Below, piece by piece: positions 34,498 to 43,898 of a DNA stretch of 47,441 bases; position 1 is the first letter of the stretch; the number at the start of each line of letters is the position of its first letter. The translations under genes were made by a program, and so were the position numbers. The notes beneath the pieces were generated by a model, which saw only the letters and a list, made by a program, of their open reading frames with translations, did not search any database and had not been told where the DNA came from. The DNA is from JAKJEP01 sp964580995 (GTDB lineage: Bacteria > Planctomycetota > Phycisphaerae > Sedimentisphaerales > SM23-30), in the NCBI GenBank assembly GCA_964580995.1, contig CAZOMV010000040.1, forward strand, positions 1 through 47,441, written 5' to 3'.

Positions 34498-37400
34498 TTA
34501 GATTATGGGTTCCGGATCCAGCGGAACGGTTAATAGTACTTTTACTCCCTGGCCGGGGGAAGATTTCATCTCCAGTTTTCCGCCGATATGGCCCAGCCGC
34601 TCGCTGATGCTATACAATCCGAATCCCTTGGCTTGATTCGACAGGGTCTCGGGATCAGGAGCTACCAGACCCCGCCCGTTATCTTCCACTCGTATTTGAA
34701 ACTGCTGATCGCAGCGGCTCAGGGAAACTTTTACCATCGTGGCCTGGGCATGTTTACTCACATTGACCAGCAATTCCCGAACCGCACGATATAAAAGAAT
34801 CTTCAGAGGATCGGCCAGGGGAACTCCCAAGCCGTCACTTTCATAAGAGCACATCATTTTTTTCTCAGCAGAAAACCGTTCGGTTAACTCTTCAATAGCC
34901 TGCTCCAAACCTAAATCATACAGGATGCTGGGGCTTAGGTCGAAGCTTAAGGTACGGGTCTGTTTGACGGCCAGGTCCAGTTGCTTGGTGACTTCCTGCA
35001 CAGTCTGGCTGAAATTTTTCGGCAAAACCTTTTGCAGTCCTTTGAGTTCCCGGGCGGAAAAGGCCAGGATTTGCCCGATGGAATCATGGAGATCGACGGC
35101 GATTTGCCGCCTTTCCTGTTCTCCGGCCTTTTCCAATTCGGTGGCCAGCAAGCGCAGTTTCCTCTGGCTGTCGCGCAGCTGCGATTCATTTTTTTTCTGT
35201 TCGGTTACATCCTGGATGGTGCCCCTCAAAATCAAAGGTTGCCTCTGGGAATCGAAATGGGGTTCCGCCTGCACCTGCACGGTTCGTTCCGTCTGATCCG
35301 GCAGAACAATCCGGTGGATTATATGAAAGGTTTGTAGTCGCTGCCGGGCATCGTCCAGCGTCTGCCGGACCAGATTCCGGTCCTCCGGATGCGTATGGTC
35401 CACAATCAATTCCAGGGTAAACTTCATTTCCTGCGGCGGTAATCCGAAAATACGATACACCTCATCGGAACACCAGATTTCATCGGCAGAAAAATCCCAT
35501 TCCCAATTGCCCAGATGGGCAATATGCTGGGCTTCGCTTAACCGCATTTCACTCAGGCGAATGAGTTGCTGCTGGTATTTCTCTTCGGTCATATCCCGGA
35601 AGAGTACCAAGTAGCCGGGTACATCGCGATGCCCCATCAAGGAGGCCGAAACTTCTACATCCACCATCGTACCATCGAGGCATTTCACTTGGATTTCCCG
35701 GGGCTGGATGTGCTGTTCAGTCTGATGCACATCCTGCAGAATCTCATGGAACTTGTCCGTCGCCAGCAGAATATCCCGGATCGAGAGCCCTAGCAGTTCT
35801 TCTTCGCCGGCGGCCCGGAGAATTTTACAGGCCGCCCGGTTGACATACGTCACTTTTCCTTTATACACCGCGAAAATCGCTTCCGGCAGGAGTTCCACCA
35901 GATGACGGTATTTTTCCTCGCTTTCCTGCATCGTCATCTCCGCCTGTTTGCGCTGGGTGACATCCCGGAGAGAAAACACCAGATATTCCACCTCCCCGGT
36001 TTCATCCAGCAGCGGATTCAGGTTCCAGTCCCAGTAGGTTATCCCCCATTCCGGATGATCGGGGAAGCTAAAGGATTTCGCTGTTACCTGATAAGGAACT
36101 TTGGTCCGAACCACGGTTTCAAAGATTTTCTGATTTTCTTCATGGGGATACAATTCAAAATGATTACGACCGGCAAAATCCGCGATCTCCCGCTGACAGC
36201 CCCGGGCATAGGCGGCATTGACCCGGACAAAATTGAACTGCCGGTCCAGAATCACCAGCGGAGTAAGGGAATGAGAGAAGAAAGCTTCAAGCATGTCCGA
36301 ACTCTCCCGCAACTGGTTTTCGATCTGAATCCGCTGTTTGACTTCCTCCTGTAAGATTTTTACCATGCGCCCCAGTTCGGCGGTTCGCTCACGGACCTTA
36401 ACCTGTAGCTGGTCATTGGATTGACGCAGAGCCAGTTCGGCCTTTCTTTGCGCGGTGATATCCCGACCGTAGATATTCACATAACTTATCCCTGGTATAG
36501 CAGTAAGTACCAGACTATAGGTATGTTCCCGGTGCTGGATTTCTTCGACCCGATTTCTCCCGCTGCGGATCACCTCGGTTACCAGCTGACACCAATCATC
36601 CGGAACCGTTTGCCCTACTTTCCGCTGCCAATAATCCAAGACGACAGCACCGGGTCCGTTGGCATACAATATTTCTCCCTGGCTGGAGATTCGTAAAACC
36701 GGAAACGGATTTTCGGATGGGAATTTGGCTAAACTTTTAATTTCATCTTCATATTTTTTAATTGCGGTGATGTCCTGCGTAATTCCGAAACCCGCCAGTG
36801 GAGCGTCCGCCGCATCGAATTCCAGTAACGCCCGTTCCCGGACCCATTTGATCTGTCCATGGACCAAAATCCGGTGTTCAATGTCATAGGGTTCCCCTTG
36901 CAGAGCGGCCAGCCATTTCTCATTCACGTACGCCCGGTCGTCCGGATGAACCGCCGACAAAAAGGTATCATAGTTCAAGGATGTCCCTTTGGGTATTCCG
37001 AAAATGCTATGATTCTGATCCGACCAGGTCAGTTCATTCTTGTGGACATTCAACCGCCAGCTTCCGATATTTCCCACCTCCTGGGCGCGGGCCAGATCGT
37101 TGCGGCTTTGCCGCAGCGCCTCCTCTGTCTTTTTTCGCTCGATGGAATAACGAAGGATACGGATCAGAGTCCGTCCGTCGGTCTGGCCTTTTACCAGGTA
37201 ATCCTGAACGCCGGTTCGCAGGGCTTCGACGCCCATATTCTCGTCGTTGATTCCGGTAAGTACCACAATCGGCAAATCAGGCGAAAGGTTTCGGACCTGC
37301 CGCACCGTATCCAGACCGGAACTATCGGGCAAACTCAAGTCCAGCAGTACCGCATCGATCTGATTATGATTTAGATGTTCTATGGCTTCGCGCAGCGATG

Positions 37401-37527
37401 AAACCACGCGCATGGAAATATCTACGCCAATGTTTGAAGAAATGCTTTCCTGCAGAAGCGCAGCATCGGAAGGACTGTCTTCGACAAGCAGGATATGCAA
37501 AGTAGTAATTGGTTTTTCGTTTTTCAT
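34498..37527 (-). CDS. Receiver-PAS-HisKA_3 hybrid histidine kinase
   Basis: 1009 residues, cytoplasmic. Residues about 10-130 are a receiver (Asp63 in VLLDLSLPDS). Then come about five to six PAS domains (WRLNVHKNELTWSDQNHSIF; HPEWGITYWDWNLNPLLDET; LPEAIFAVYKGKVTYVN; LGNWEWDFSADEIWCSDEVY) and a coiled coil near 370-400. The NarX-like HisKA_3 domain has His814 in IAVDLHDSIGQ, and an HATPase domain ends it (VRELLVNVSKHAQA, VEDNGRGL). An N-terminal receiver on such a kinase suits control by an upstream kinase, giving a relay. Stop and next start are separated by 13 bases. Confidence 0.92.
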   Translation of the reverse strand: MKNEKPITTLHILLVEDSPSDAALLQESISSNIGVDISMRVVSSLREAIEHLNHNQIDAVLLDLSLPDSSGLDTVRQVRNLSPDLPIVVLTGINDENMGVEALRTGVQDYLVKGQTDGRTLIRILRYSIERKKTEEALRQSRNDLARAQEVGNIGSWRLNVHKNELTWSDQNHSIFGIPKGTSLNYDTFLSAVHPDDRAYVNEKWLAALQGEPYDIEHRILVHGQIKWVRERALLEFDAADAPLAGFGITQDITAIKKYEDEIKSLAKFPSENPFPVLRISSQGEILYANGPGAVVLDYWQRKVGQTVPDDWCQLVTEVIRSGRNRVEEIQHREHTYSLVLTAIPGISYVNIYGRDITAQRKAELALRQSNDQLQVKVRERTAELGRMVKILQEEVKQRIQIENQLRESSDMLEAFFSHSLTPLVILDRQFNFVRVNAAYARGCQREIADFAGRNHFELYPHEENQKIFETVVRTKVPYQVTAKSFSFPDHPEWGITYWDWNLNPLLDETGEVEYLVFSLRDVTQRKQAEMTMQESEEKYRHLVELLPEAIFAVYKGKVTYVNRAACKILRAAGEEELLGLSIRDILLATDKFHEILQDVHQTEQHIQPREIQVKCLDGTMVDVEVSASLMGHRDVPGYLVLFRDMTEEKYQQQLIRLSEMRLSEAQHIAHLGNWEWDFSADEIWCSDEVYRIFGLPPQEMKFTLELIVDHTHPEDRNLVRQTLDDARQRLQTFHIIHRIVLPDQTERTVQVQAEPHFDSQRQPLILRGTIQDVTEQKKNESQLRDSQRKLRLLATELEKAGEQERRQIAVDLHDSIGQILAFSARELKGLQKVLPKNFSQTVQEVTKQLDLAVKQTRTLSFDLSPSILYDLGLEQAIEELTERFSAEKKMMCSYESDGLGVPLADPLKILLYRAVRELLVNVSKHAQATMVKVSLSRCDQQFQIRVEDNGRGLVAPDPETLSNQAKGFGLYSISERLGHIGGKLEMKSSPGQGVKVLLTVPLDPEPII

Positions 37528-37531
37528 ATGC

Positions 37532-37978
37532 TCAGATCTTGGGCGGCAGGGTAACGACCGTCAACCAGAATTTTTCAATGGTTTTGATTACGTCGATGAA
37601 ATGTTCAAAATCAACGGGTTTTGTGATATAACAATTTGCGTTCAGCTCATAGGATTGCAGCACATCCTTGTCGGCCCGTGAGGTGGTCAGTACAATGACG
37701 GGGATCAGACCCAGGGCCGGATCATTTTTTAGCTCTCTGAGAACCTCCCGGCCGTCCTTGCGGGGCAGATTCAGGTCTAACATGATGAGGTCGGGCCTTG
37801 GCACTTTGGTGTATTTTCCTTTCTGCCGTAAGTAATCCATGGCCTCGATGCCGTCCACGACCCGGTTGAGATTATTGGCAATTTTGCCCGCCTCCAGCGC
37901 TTCTTTGGTCAGTTGGGCGTCGCTGGGGCTGTCCTCAACGAGCAAGATTTCGATTGGTTTTGCATCCGATAGATTCAT
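37532..37978 (-). CDS. Rcp1-type single-domain response regulator
   Basis: 148 residues. A CheY-like receiver of the Rcp1 subgroup: LLVEDSPSDAQLTKEAL, phospho-Asp68 in LIMLDLNLPRKDGREVL and Lys in CYITKPVDFEHF. The DEPSD-like run of acidic residues and the long insert PRPDLIML are typical of regulators paired with phytochrome- or PAS-type kinases. Its ATG overlaps the upstream kinase stop by four bases (ATGA), so it is coupled. It lies 4 bases before the next gene. Probably shuttles phosphate between the two kinases. Confidence 0.92.
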   Translation of the reverse strand: MNLSDAKPIEILLVEDSPSDAQLTKEALEAGKIANNLNRVVDGIEAMDYLRQKGKYTKVPRPDLIMLDLNLPRKDGREVLRELKNDPALGLIPVIVLTTSRADKDVLQSYELNANCYITKPVDFEHFIDVIKTIEKFWLTVVTLPPKI

Positions 37979-40900
37979 TCGTTGGATTCTCCTTTATCTG
38001 GAACAGTGAAATAGAAAATCGAACCGCCTGCAGGTTTTGAATCGACCCAGATTTTTCCGTTATGACGTTCGACGATTTTTTTACAGATGGACAGGCCGAT
38101 GCCGGTGCCGGGATAATTTTCCCGGCTGTGCAGCCGCTGGAAAATCTGGAAGATTCTCTCGGCGTATTGCGGCTCGAAGCCGATGCCGTTGTCGGCAACG
38201 GCGAATTGCCAGCCGTCCGCGTGACGGGTGGCGATAATATGAATGCGAGGGGCCTTTTCGCTGCGGAATTTGAGGGCGTTGCCGATAAGGTTCTGGAACA
38301 ATTGCGACAACTGGACGCTGTCGAAATAAACCGTCGGCAAGCCATCGGCGATGATCTCCGCGCCTGTCTCTTTTATGCTGGTCTGAAGACGTGTGATCGC
38401 CTCATCGAGGGCGGCTTTCGAATCGGTTTTTTGGGGTGCTTTCCCCTGAGTACCGATGCGGGAATATTCCAGCAGGCCGCTGATGAGTGTCTGCATTCGC
38501 CGGGCGCCGTCAATGGTAAAGTTCATATATTCCGTGGTCTTGTCATCCAGCGTGCCTTTCAGGTTTCGCCGCAACAGTTCCACGAAACCGGCGACGGCCC
38601 GCAGCGGCTCCTGCAAATCGTGGCTAGCCACATAGGCGAACTGTTCGAGGTCCTTGTTGGACCGGGCCAGTTCCCCGGTTCGTTGCCGGACCAGATACTC
38701 CAGGTGCAGGCGATACCTGGCCAGTTCCGCCTCAACAGCCTTTTTTTCCGTGATATCACGGGCGGCGGCGAAGACACCATGGACCTCGCCAGCCTCGTTT
38801 TTATATACCGTGGCATGATACAACACATCGGTGGTGCGTCCCTCCGTGTGCCGGATGGTGAGCGGATAATCCTTGACCAGACCTTCGGCGAGTACCTTCT
38901 GGTAACCGTCCCTGGCTTTGTCCGGATCGGTGAAGTAATGGGAGAAATCGCTGCCGATCAGATGTTCCCGCGAAAGGCCCGTCACCGTTTCGGTGGCCTG
39001 ATTGACATCGGTGATTTTTCCTGCGGGACTGATGGTGACCAGCGGGTCCAGCGAGGCTTCCAGCAGGCCGCGGGTGTAGAGCGACGCCGAGCGCAGGGCC
39101 GTCTGGGCCTGCTTCTGCTCGGTGATGTCCATACCCATTTCGAGAATGAGCTGAGAGCCGTCGGTATCGGTGAACGGGAAATCGTAGATGGAGTAATTTC
39201 TGCCGTTGGGCCCGGTCCATTCCCATTGTTGGGGCTGGTGGGTTTGCAGAACTTTATAGGTTTCGCAGTTCTCGCAGGGTTCCTGGCGGTTGAACAGAAA
39301 TTCATAGCACTTCTTGTCCGGCTGATAGCCGAACCACTGGCGGAAAATGCGGTTGGCGAAGGGCATATAATAATCCGGCATCAGCAGGCACACATAGGCT
39401 GGCAGGGTTTCCAGAACGTCATAGAATCTCTGCCGCTCGGCCTTGATAGAATTCTCGGCCTTTTTGCGCTCGGCGACTTCCTCCGTAAGCTCCCTGGTTC
39501 GTTCTTCCACCCGTATTTCCAGCTCGTCCCGCGAGAGGCGGAGGGCTTCCTCGGCCCGCAGGCGTTCCATCGCCGTGGCCACATGATCCGTTACGGTTTT
39601 CATCAGGGCCAGATCATCGGCGGAAAAGCTCTTTCGGGACCGGGTCCCAAAGGAGAGGGTCCCGATTACCTGGCCTTGCGCCAGGATCGGATGGCAGGCG
39701 TAGGCCCGGATGCCGACGGAGCGGACCAGGTCCGCGCGGGCGTCGCAGGATTCCTGGATGTTCTCGGCCACGATGCGCTGGCCTTCGGCGGCGACGCGGC
39801 CGCAGATGGCCTGGCCGAAATCCAGCCATTCGATATCGGCGGCCATCTTTTCCGGCAACCCGCCGCAGGCGTTGAGATGCAGGCGCCGGGCTTCTTCCTC
39901 GACGAGATAGTTGACGAAGATGTGACAATCCAGGTGCGCCATCACCCGTTCGCAGAGAGAATTTATAATTTGCTGAGGATTTTTGCTTTCCAATAATTTC
40001 GCCGCGGTATCGGAGAGAATCTCAAACTGGGCCGCGGCCTTTCGGATCACTTCCTCGGAGCGTATGATTTCGTGGATGTTGGCGGCGACGCCGAACCAGC
40101 GGACGATCCGGCCGGCATCATCGCGGATGGGACGGCCGATCACCTTGAACCACTGGTATTCTCCATCGTAGCGGCGGACGCGATACTCCAGATCATAGGC
40201 AGCGCGTTCTTCCACCGCGTCGCGCCAGGCGGCGAAGGCGTGGGGGCGGTCGTCGGGGTGGAGCAGCTTGTTCCACCCGTTGCCCAGATGTTCGCTCATC
40301 GGCACGCCGGTGAAGTCCACCCACGGCTGGCTCTGGTAATCGCAGTAGCCGTCCGGCCGGGTGGTAAAGACCATGCCCGGGATCGAATCGAGGGTCTGCC
40401 GGTAGAACAGTTCGCTCTGGCGCAGACTCTCCGTCAGGGCGTCCCGCTCGGCCAGCAGGCGGGCGAGTTTGACGTTACTGTAGCCCAGTTGAGAGAGCAT
40501 GTCGGCCAGCTTGAGGAAAAAGGACATTCCGTGATTGACCGTTTCGCGGCTCAGCCGGGGGACGCGGTCCAGGGCGGCCAGGTACTCTTTTTCGTCAAAG
40601 CCGAACTGCCGGGCCTGGGCGCGGAAGATCTCGATATCGGGTGTTTCGTTCTCGAAGAAGAACTGCCCGGAAAAGATGCCGCCCAGCCGTTGGCCGGCCA
40701 CCAGCAGGGGCGTGGCGATGTCCCACATGTGGTTTTTGCACTGGTAGAGGCGAATCTCCCCCATCCGCAGGTCGGCCGTCAATTGCAGGTCACTTTCGAG
40801 GCAATGCCGGCAGGATTGCGGATTGGCCCGGTGGAACCGGGTGCATATTTCCTGCCAGCCGACCCCCACCAGAACTTTGCCTTTCTCGTCTAGGATGCTC

Positions 40901-42246
40901 ATGGGAATGCGGGTGACCTGGTAGTAGTTTTCCATGAGTGACTGGAGGGCCGGGATATCCACGAGGTCGGCCAGATCAAGTATCCCCAAGTCACCCTCGG
41001 GGGAAAGCACGCTTTCCAGTTTCCGGCGCACCTGCTGCTCGCTCTGGAGCAGGGCCTCTTCGGCCTGCCTGCGTTCGGCAATTTCCTGGTTGAGTTCATC
41101 GCGGGAGGCGAGGATCCGCTGCAAATCCCCGGTCATTTTGTCAAAGGCCTGGGAAAGCTGGCCGATTTCATCCATCTGGTTGATTGCGACCTTATGGCCC
41201 AGATTTCCGCTGCCGATGATCTCCGCTCCTTGCGCGAGATGCCGGATCGGTTCGGAAATCGACCGGGCGATGGAATAGGCGATGATCCAACTGAGAACCA
41301 TGACGATCGCCAGGATAATCGCCGCCAGATGGCGCAATCGGGTCACGCCGGCAAATGCCTCCTTGCTATCGATTTTCGCCACCATGCCCCAGTCCATGGA
41401 TGGCAGATACCGCCAGGCCGCCACGACCTTTTCGCCGCGATAATCAAGGTACTGGCCGACTCCGGCCTGCTTCTGCACGGCCTGCTGCATAGCCAGGCCC
41501 AGCTCGGTTCCCAGCTTTATTTTTCGGACCAGGGTGGCACCGGGGTCATGCCGGAGGGGATTTAAGAATACCGCCTCCTCCCCGATTTTCTTGCCCAGCA
41601 GGGTCTCGCCGGTACGGCCCAGCCCGGTGGTATCCTGGACCAGATTATAAACGGGTATCATATCGACTTCAGCGGCAATCACCCCGATGAAATTACCGTC
41701 AAAATCCCGAACCGGGCCGGTAATCAGCATACCCGGCCTGTCATTATGGGCTTTATTGAAAAAGATATCGGAAAAGTAGATCTTATCCTTTCCTTCCGGA
41801 AAGGCCTTTTGCTGCGGGTCCGGCAGAAAATGCAGGAGGTCTTGGGCGAAATGTTCCGGATTGCCGGAATAAACGATTCTGCCTTGCGGATCGGTCAGCA
41901 TAAGATCCAGTAGGTATAAACTCGCTGGCAGCTTGCCGTACACTGCATCGATCATTTCTCTGGCCGCCCTAAACTCCGGGTGATCCGGGTCGCCGGCCAG
42001 CCGGATCATCACGGACAGATTCTTCTTAATGACCTGCGCCGCCTGAGCTAACTCGAAATAAATCTTCAAACTCGCAAAGTGAGTTTCTATTTTATCCGCC
42101 TTAAAAGCGGCCAGGTCCTGCATCTGGGCCAGGCGACCGTCCTCCAGGGAATGTTTGTAATTGATGTGAATCAGCGCGGTGACCAGCAACAGGGGGATCG
42201 AGGCCACCGCCAGAAACAGAATCGTAAGTTTTGCTTTTATAGACAT
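37975..42246 (-). CDS. Membrane histidine kinase with Cache, PocR, PAS and GAF sensors
   Basis: 1423 residues. TM1 about 7-27; extracytoplasmic Cache-like domain 30-300 (LPASLYLLDLMLTDPQGRIV; GMLITGPVRDFDGNFIGVIA); TM2 about 310-330; HAMP 332-385; PocR-type ligand-binding domain 430-590 with Cys residues (CRHCLESD, YQCKNHMWD, a sign of ligand or metal binding); PAS about 625-735; GAF about 755-905; PAS domains about 955-1190 with a CENCETY Cys pair; HisKA with His1209 (VASHDLQEPLRAV); HATPase to the end (NLIGNALKF, DNGIGFE, GTGIGLSI). PocR regions are known from propanediol and similar sensors. Its start overlaps the upstream membrane gene by 10 bases. Confidence 0.93.
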   Translation of the reverse strand: MSIKAKLTILFLAVASIPLLLVTALIHINYKHSLEDGRLAQMQDLAAFKADKIETHFASLKIYFELAQAAQVIKKNLSVMIRLAGDPDHPEFRAAREMIDAVYGKLPASLYLLDLMLTDPQGRIVYSGNPEHFAQDLLHFLPDPQQKAFPEGKDKIYFSDIFFNKAHNDRPGMLITGPVRDFDGNFIGVIAAEVDMIPVYNLVQDTTGLGRTGETLLGKKIGEEAVFLNPLRHDPGATLVRKIKLGTELGLAMQQAVQKQAGVGQYLDYRGEKVVAAWRYLPSMDWGMVAKIDSKEAFAGVTRLRHLAAIILAIVMVLSWIIAYSIARSISEPIRHLAQGAEIIGSGNLGHKVAINQMDEIGQLSQAFDKMTGDLQRILASRDELNQEIAERRQAEEALLQSEQQVRRKLESVLSPEGDLGILDLADLVDIPALQSLMENYYQVTRIPMSILDEKGKVLVGVGWQEICTRFHRANPQSCRHCLESDLQLTADLRMGEIRLYQCKNHMWDIATPLLVAGQRLGGIFSGQFFFENETPDIEIFRAQARQFGFDEKEYLAALDRVPRLSRETVNHGMSFFLKLADMLSQLGYSNVKLARLLAERDALTESLRQSELFYRQTLDSIPGMVFTTRPDGYCDYQSQPWVDFTGVPMSEHLGNGWNKLLHPDDRPHAFAAWRDAVEERAAYDLEYRVRRYDGEYQWFKVIGRPIRDDAGRIVRWFGVAANIHEIIRSEEVIRKAAAQFEILSDTAAKLLESKNPQQIINSLCERVMAHLDCHIFVNYLVEEEARRLHLNACGGLPEKMAADIEWLDFGQAICGRVAAEGQRIVAENIQESCDARADLVRSVGIRAYACHPILAQGQVIGTLSFGTRSRKSFSADDLALMKTVTDHVATAMERLRAEEALRLSRDELEIRVEERTRELTEEVAERKKAENSIKAERQRFYDVLETLPAYVCLLMPDYYMPFANRIFRQWFGYQPDKKCYEFLFNRQEPCENCETYKVLQTHQPQQWEWTGPNGRNYSIYDFPFTDTDGSQLILEMGMDITEQKQAQTALRSASLYTRGLLEASLDPLVTISPAGKITDVNQATETVTGLSREHLIGSDFSHYFTDPDKARDGYQKVLAEGLVKDYPLTIRHTEGRTTDVLYHATVYKNEAGEVHGVFAAARDITEKKAVEAELARYRLHLEYLVRQRTGELARSNKDLEQFAYVASHDLQEPLRAVAGFVELLRRNLKGTLDDKTTEYMNFTIDGARRMQTLISGLLEYSRIGTQGKAPQKTDSKAALDEAITRLQTSIKETGAEIIADGLPTVYFDSVQLSQLFQNLIGNALKFRSEKAPRIHIIATRHADGWQFAVADNGIGFEPQYAERIFQIFQRLHSRENYPGTGIGLSICKKIVERHNGKIWVDSKPAGGSIFYFTVPDKGESNE

Positions 42247-42869
42247 AGAAATCCTGCCCCCACGAGCACAAATAAAGCAGCCGTGTGAAAGGCGATGGCC
42301 GAGTTGATACCTTCCACATAATAATACAGCAGAGGAGCCTGGAACAGATAGCCCACTAGGGCGATGGCCCCGATGACGCTGATGACGAATCCGATGCTCT
42401 TGACCCGCCAGAGGCGATCGGGCGTCAGCAGAGTAATCAGGCCGGCGGCGCCGATGAGGATAAAATTGATCATGGTAGGGATAGAGGGGCGGCCCGGGAC
42501 CACCGTATTCCGGTCGATCGAGGTGTCCTTGATAAACAACTCTTCTGCGCCAGTGTGCACCCCCAGCAGGGTGGAGAAAAATAAGATTCCCATCAGTAGA
42601 ATAAGAAGTAAGGAAGTTATCGAAATCGCCACCTGGGCTATGTCCGGTTTTCCTGCGGCGGTCCGAACGATGAAATAGAGGATTATGCCGCTGAGGACAA
42701 AGGCAAAGGCGGTGTCAACCTTCATCGAAATCCACCCCGGCGAAAGGCTTTTCAAGAGGCCGATATCCCCTATCCACCCGGCCATCACCGCCGCACCGCA
42801 GAGCATCACCGTCACCGACAGCCCCCTGGCGATTTTTCGTTTTGTTTGCGGCTTCATAGCACAATTCAC
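42237..42869 (-). CDS. Six-helix membrane protein, likely detached sensor input
   Basis: 210 residues; first codon could be GTG 42869 or ATG 42857 (MKPQTKRKIA), the latter more usual. About six transmembrane segments: around 17-37, 49-69, 78-102, 128-148, 156-176 and 186-206. Loops carry GWIGDIGLLKSLSPGWISMK and IDRNTVVPGRPSIPTMINF. This layout resembles the membrane input region found at the N-terminus of some PAS-type kinases, here as a separate gene overlapping the kinase start by 10 bases. First gene of the operon under the promoter at 43004. Confidence 0.75.
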   Translation of the reverse strand: MNCAMKPQTKRKIARGLSVTVMLCGAAVMAGWIGDIGLLKSLSPGWISMKVDTAFAFVLSGIILYFIVRTAAGKPDIAQVAISITSLLLILLMGILFFSTLLGVHTGAEELFIKDTSIDRNTVVPGRPSIPTMINFILIGAAGLITLLTPDRLWRVKSIGFVISVIGAIALVGYLFQAPLLYYYVEGINSAIAFHTAALFVLVGAGFLCL

Positions 42870-43421
42870 ATAAAATAGAAATTACCGGTTAAGGCTATTA
42901 TGTCCCGCTGAATTGTTGGCGAATTCCATTATCATCAGGCAAAACCGTTCTCTATCAAACCAACCTACATTAATCTAACCTCTTTAAAGACATTGAAAAG
43001 TACAGTATAATTACCGGTGTTTTCCGTGTCAACTATTTAATCCCCTTCCCTAGCAGCCAGCGCAAACCACCCGCCATAATCCAGCCTTCCGGCGGACGGT
43101 GCGAAATGCCCCCGGCAGCGGCGTGGCAGTCTGGCCCGCGGTGGTTTACCTATCTTCTGTGCTGACAAGAAGACAACCTGATAAAAGGATTAACTCACAA
43201 AAAGCTGGTAAAACCAGCTGCTTTGCGGCTGGGATTTATCGCTCTGGCCTCAGAGCATGGGGCAAAAGAGCCGGGCGGCGGCTGCCTCTTACTCTTCATC
43301 TAGTCGGATTGAAAATTAATTTCAGGCGTTTTTTTTGCTGATTTCGGCTTTTTGGGCCAAAAACGCGGTTTTGTTAAGGAATGGATCATTCGCTCCGGGG
43401 GGTGGGTACACGTCATTTCAT
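42870..43421. other. 5' region of the signalling operon and remnants
   Basis: It contains the promoter at 43004-43032 and a small hairpin AGCTGGT-AAA-ACCAGCT near 43203-43219. The frames at 43099-43341 and around 43335-43523 lack ribosome sites and families and are treated as non-coding. Confidence 0.4.
43004..43032 (-). promoter_or_regulatory. Near-consensus sigma-70 promoter
   Basis: In minus sense: TTGACA (43027-43032), exactly 17 bases, TATACT (43004-43009). The -35 is perfect and the -10 differs from TATAAT at one base. It lies about 135 bases before the first gene of the signalling operon and points towards it. Confidence 0.75.
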
Positions 43422-43564
43422 TCAAGGCTGCATGGAGGCTCCAATTCTTTCGTTACGCAGTTCATGTTCGGCTTGATGCCAGTCCTGTTCAGATTTTCCT
43501 TGTCTGCGCCATTATTGAGATAGATTTCATACGCCCGCCTGGCAATTTCGTCGTATGTCGGCAT
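43422..43564 (-). pseudogene. DUF2934-type small protein, single-base frameshift
   Basis: ATG 43564 reads MPTYDEIARRAYEIYLNNGA, the conserved start of DUF2934. Its usual second half, in the form GKSEQDWHQAEHELRNE, is found in another frame of the same stretch. The break is near the AAGGAAAA run about 60 bases after the start; adding one base would give a 47-residue intact protein ending RIGASMQP. So it is either a fresh pseudogene or an assembly/sequencing error. Function of the family is unknown. Confidence 0.7.
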
Positions 43565-43814
43565 GGAGGGCACTGCCTGCTTATTGTCACGCGTTTACTG
43601 GGTGGGATACATCTGCTTTGATTTTGATCCATTCATAAATGTCTTCATAATATTTCCTTTCGTACTTTCATATTATCGTTTCGACACTCTTCGGTAAGGC
43701 AAAATATTATGTCCCTAACCAGGTCTATTTGAAATAAACAACGGTGTGGACCGGCTGCACTTTTAACCAAGTGGCTATGGCAAAAAGAGTGATTGCCAGG
43801 ACATTTCATTGTGT
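43565..43814. other. Spacer between DUF2934 and sigma-factor genes
   Basis: A 17-codon minus frame (MKTFMNGSKSKQMYPTQ) starts behind GAAAGGAAAT near 43653 and may be a leader for the DUF2934 frame. Otherwise nothing recognised. Confidence 0.25.
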
Positions 43815-43880
43815 CTCAAAAAATATGTCGGAGCCGAAGGAATTTTTCTTTTCCTCATGGATCTCCGACAATCTATTTTT
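43815..43880. terminator. Bidirectional terminator-like hairpin
   Basis: TGTCGGAG (43826-43833) pairs with CTCCGACA (43863-43870); an inner GGAA/TTCC stem supports it. On the minus strand ATATTTTTT follows; on the plus strand a run of eight T follows at 43876-43883. It lies 29 bases after the sigma-factor stop and can end its transcript. Confidence 0.65.
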
Positions 43881-43898
43881 TTTGCCATGACCAGAATC

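Noticed and set aside
38062..39996. 644-codon plus-strand frame inside the large kinase gene
   Set aside because: Antisense shadow of the GC-rich kinase; the kinase has clear domains, this frame has none.
40072..40893. 273-codon plus-strand frame
   Set aside because: Antisense shadow of the PAS/PocR part of the kinase.
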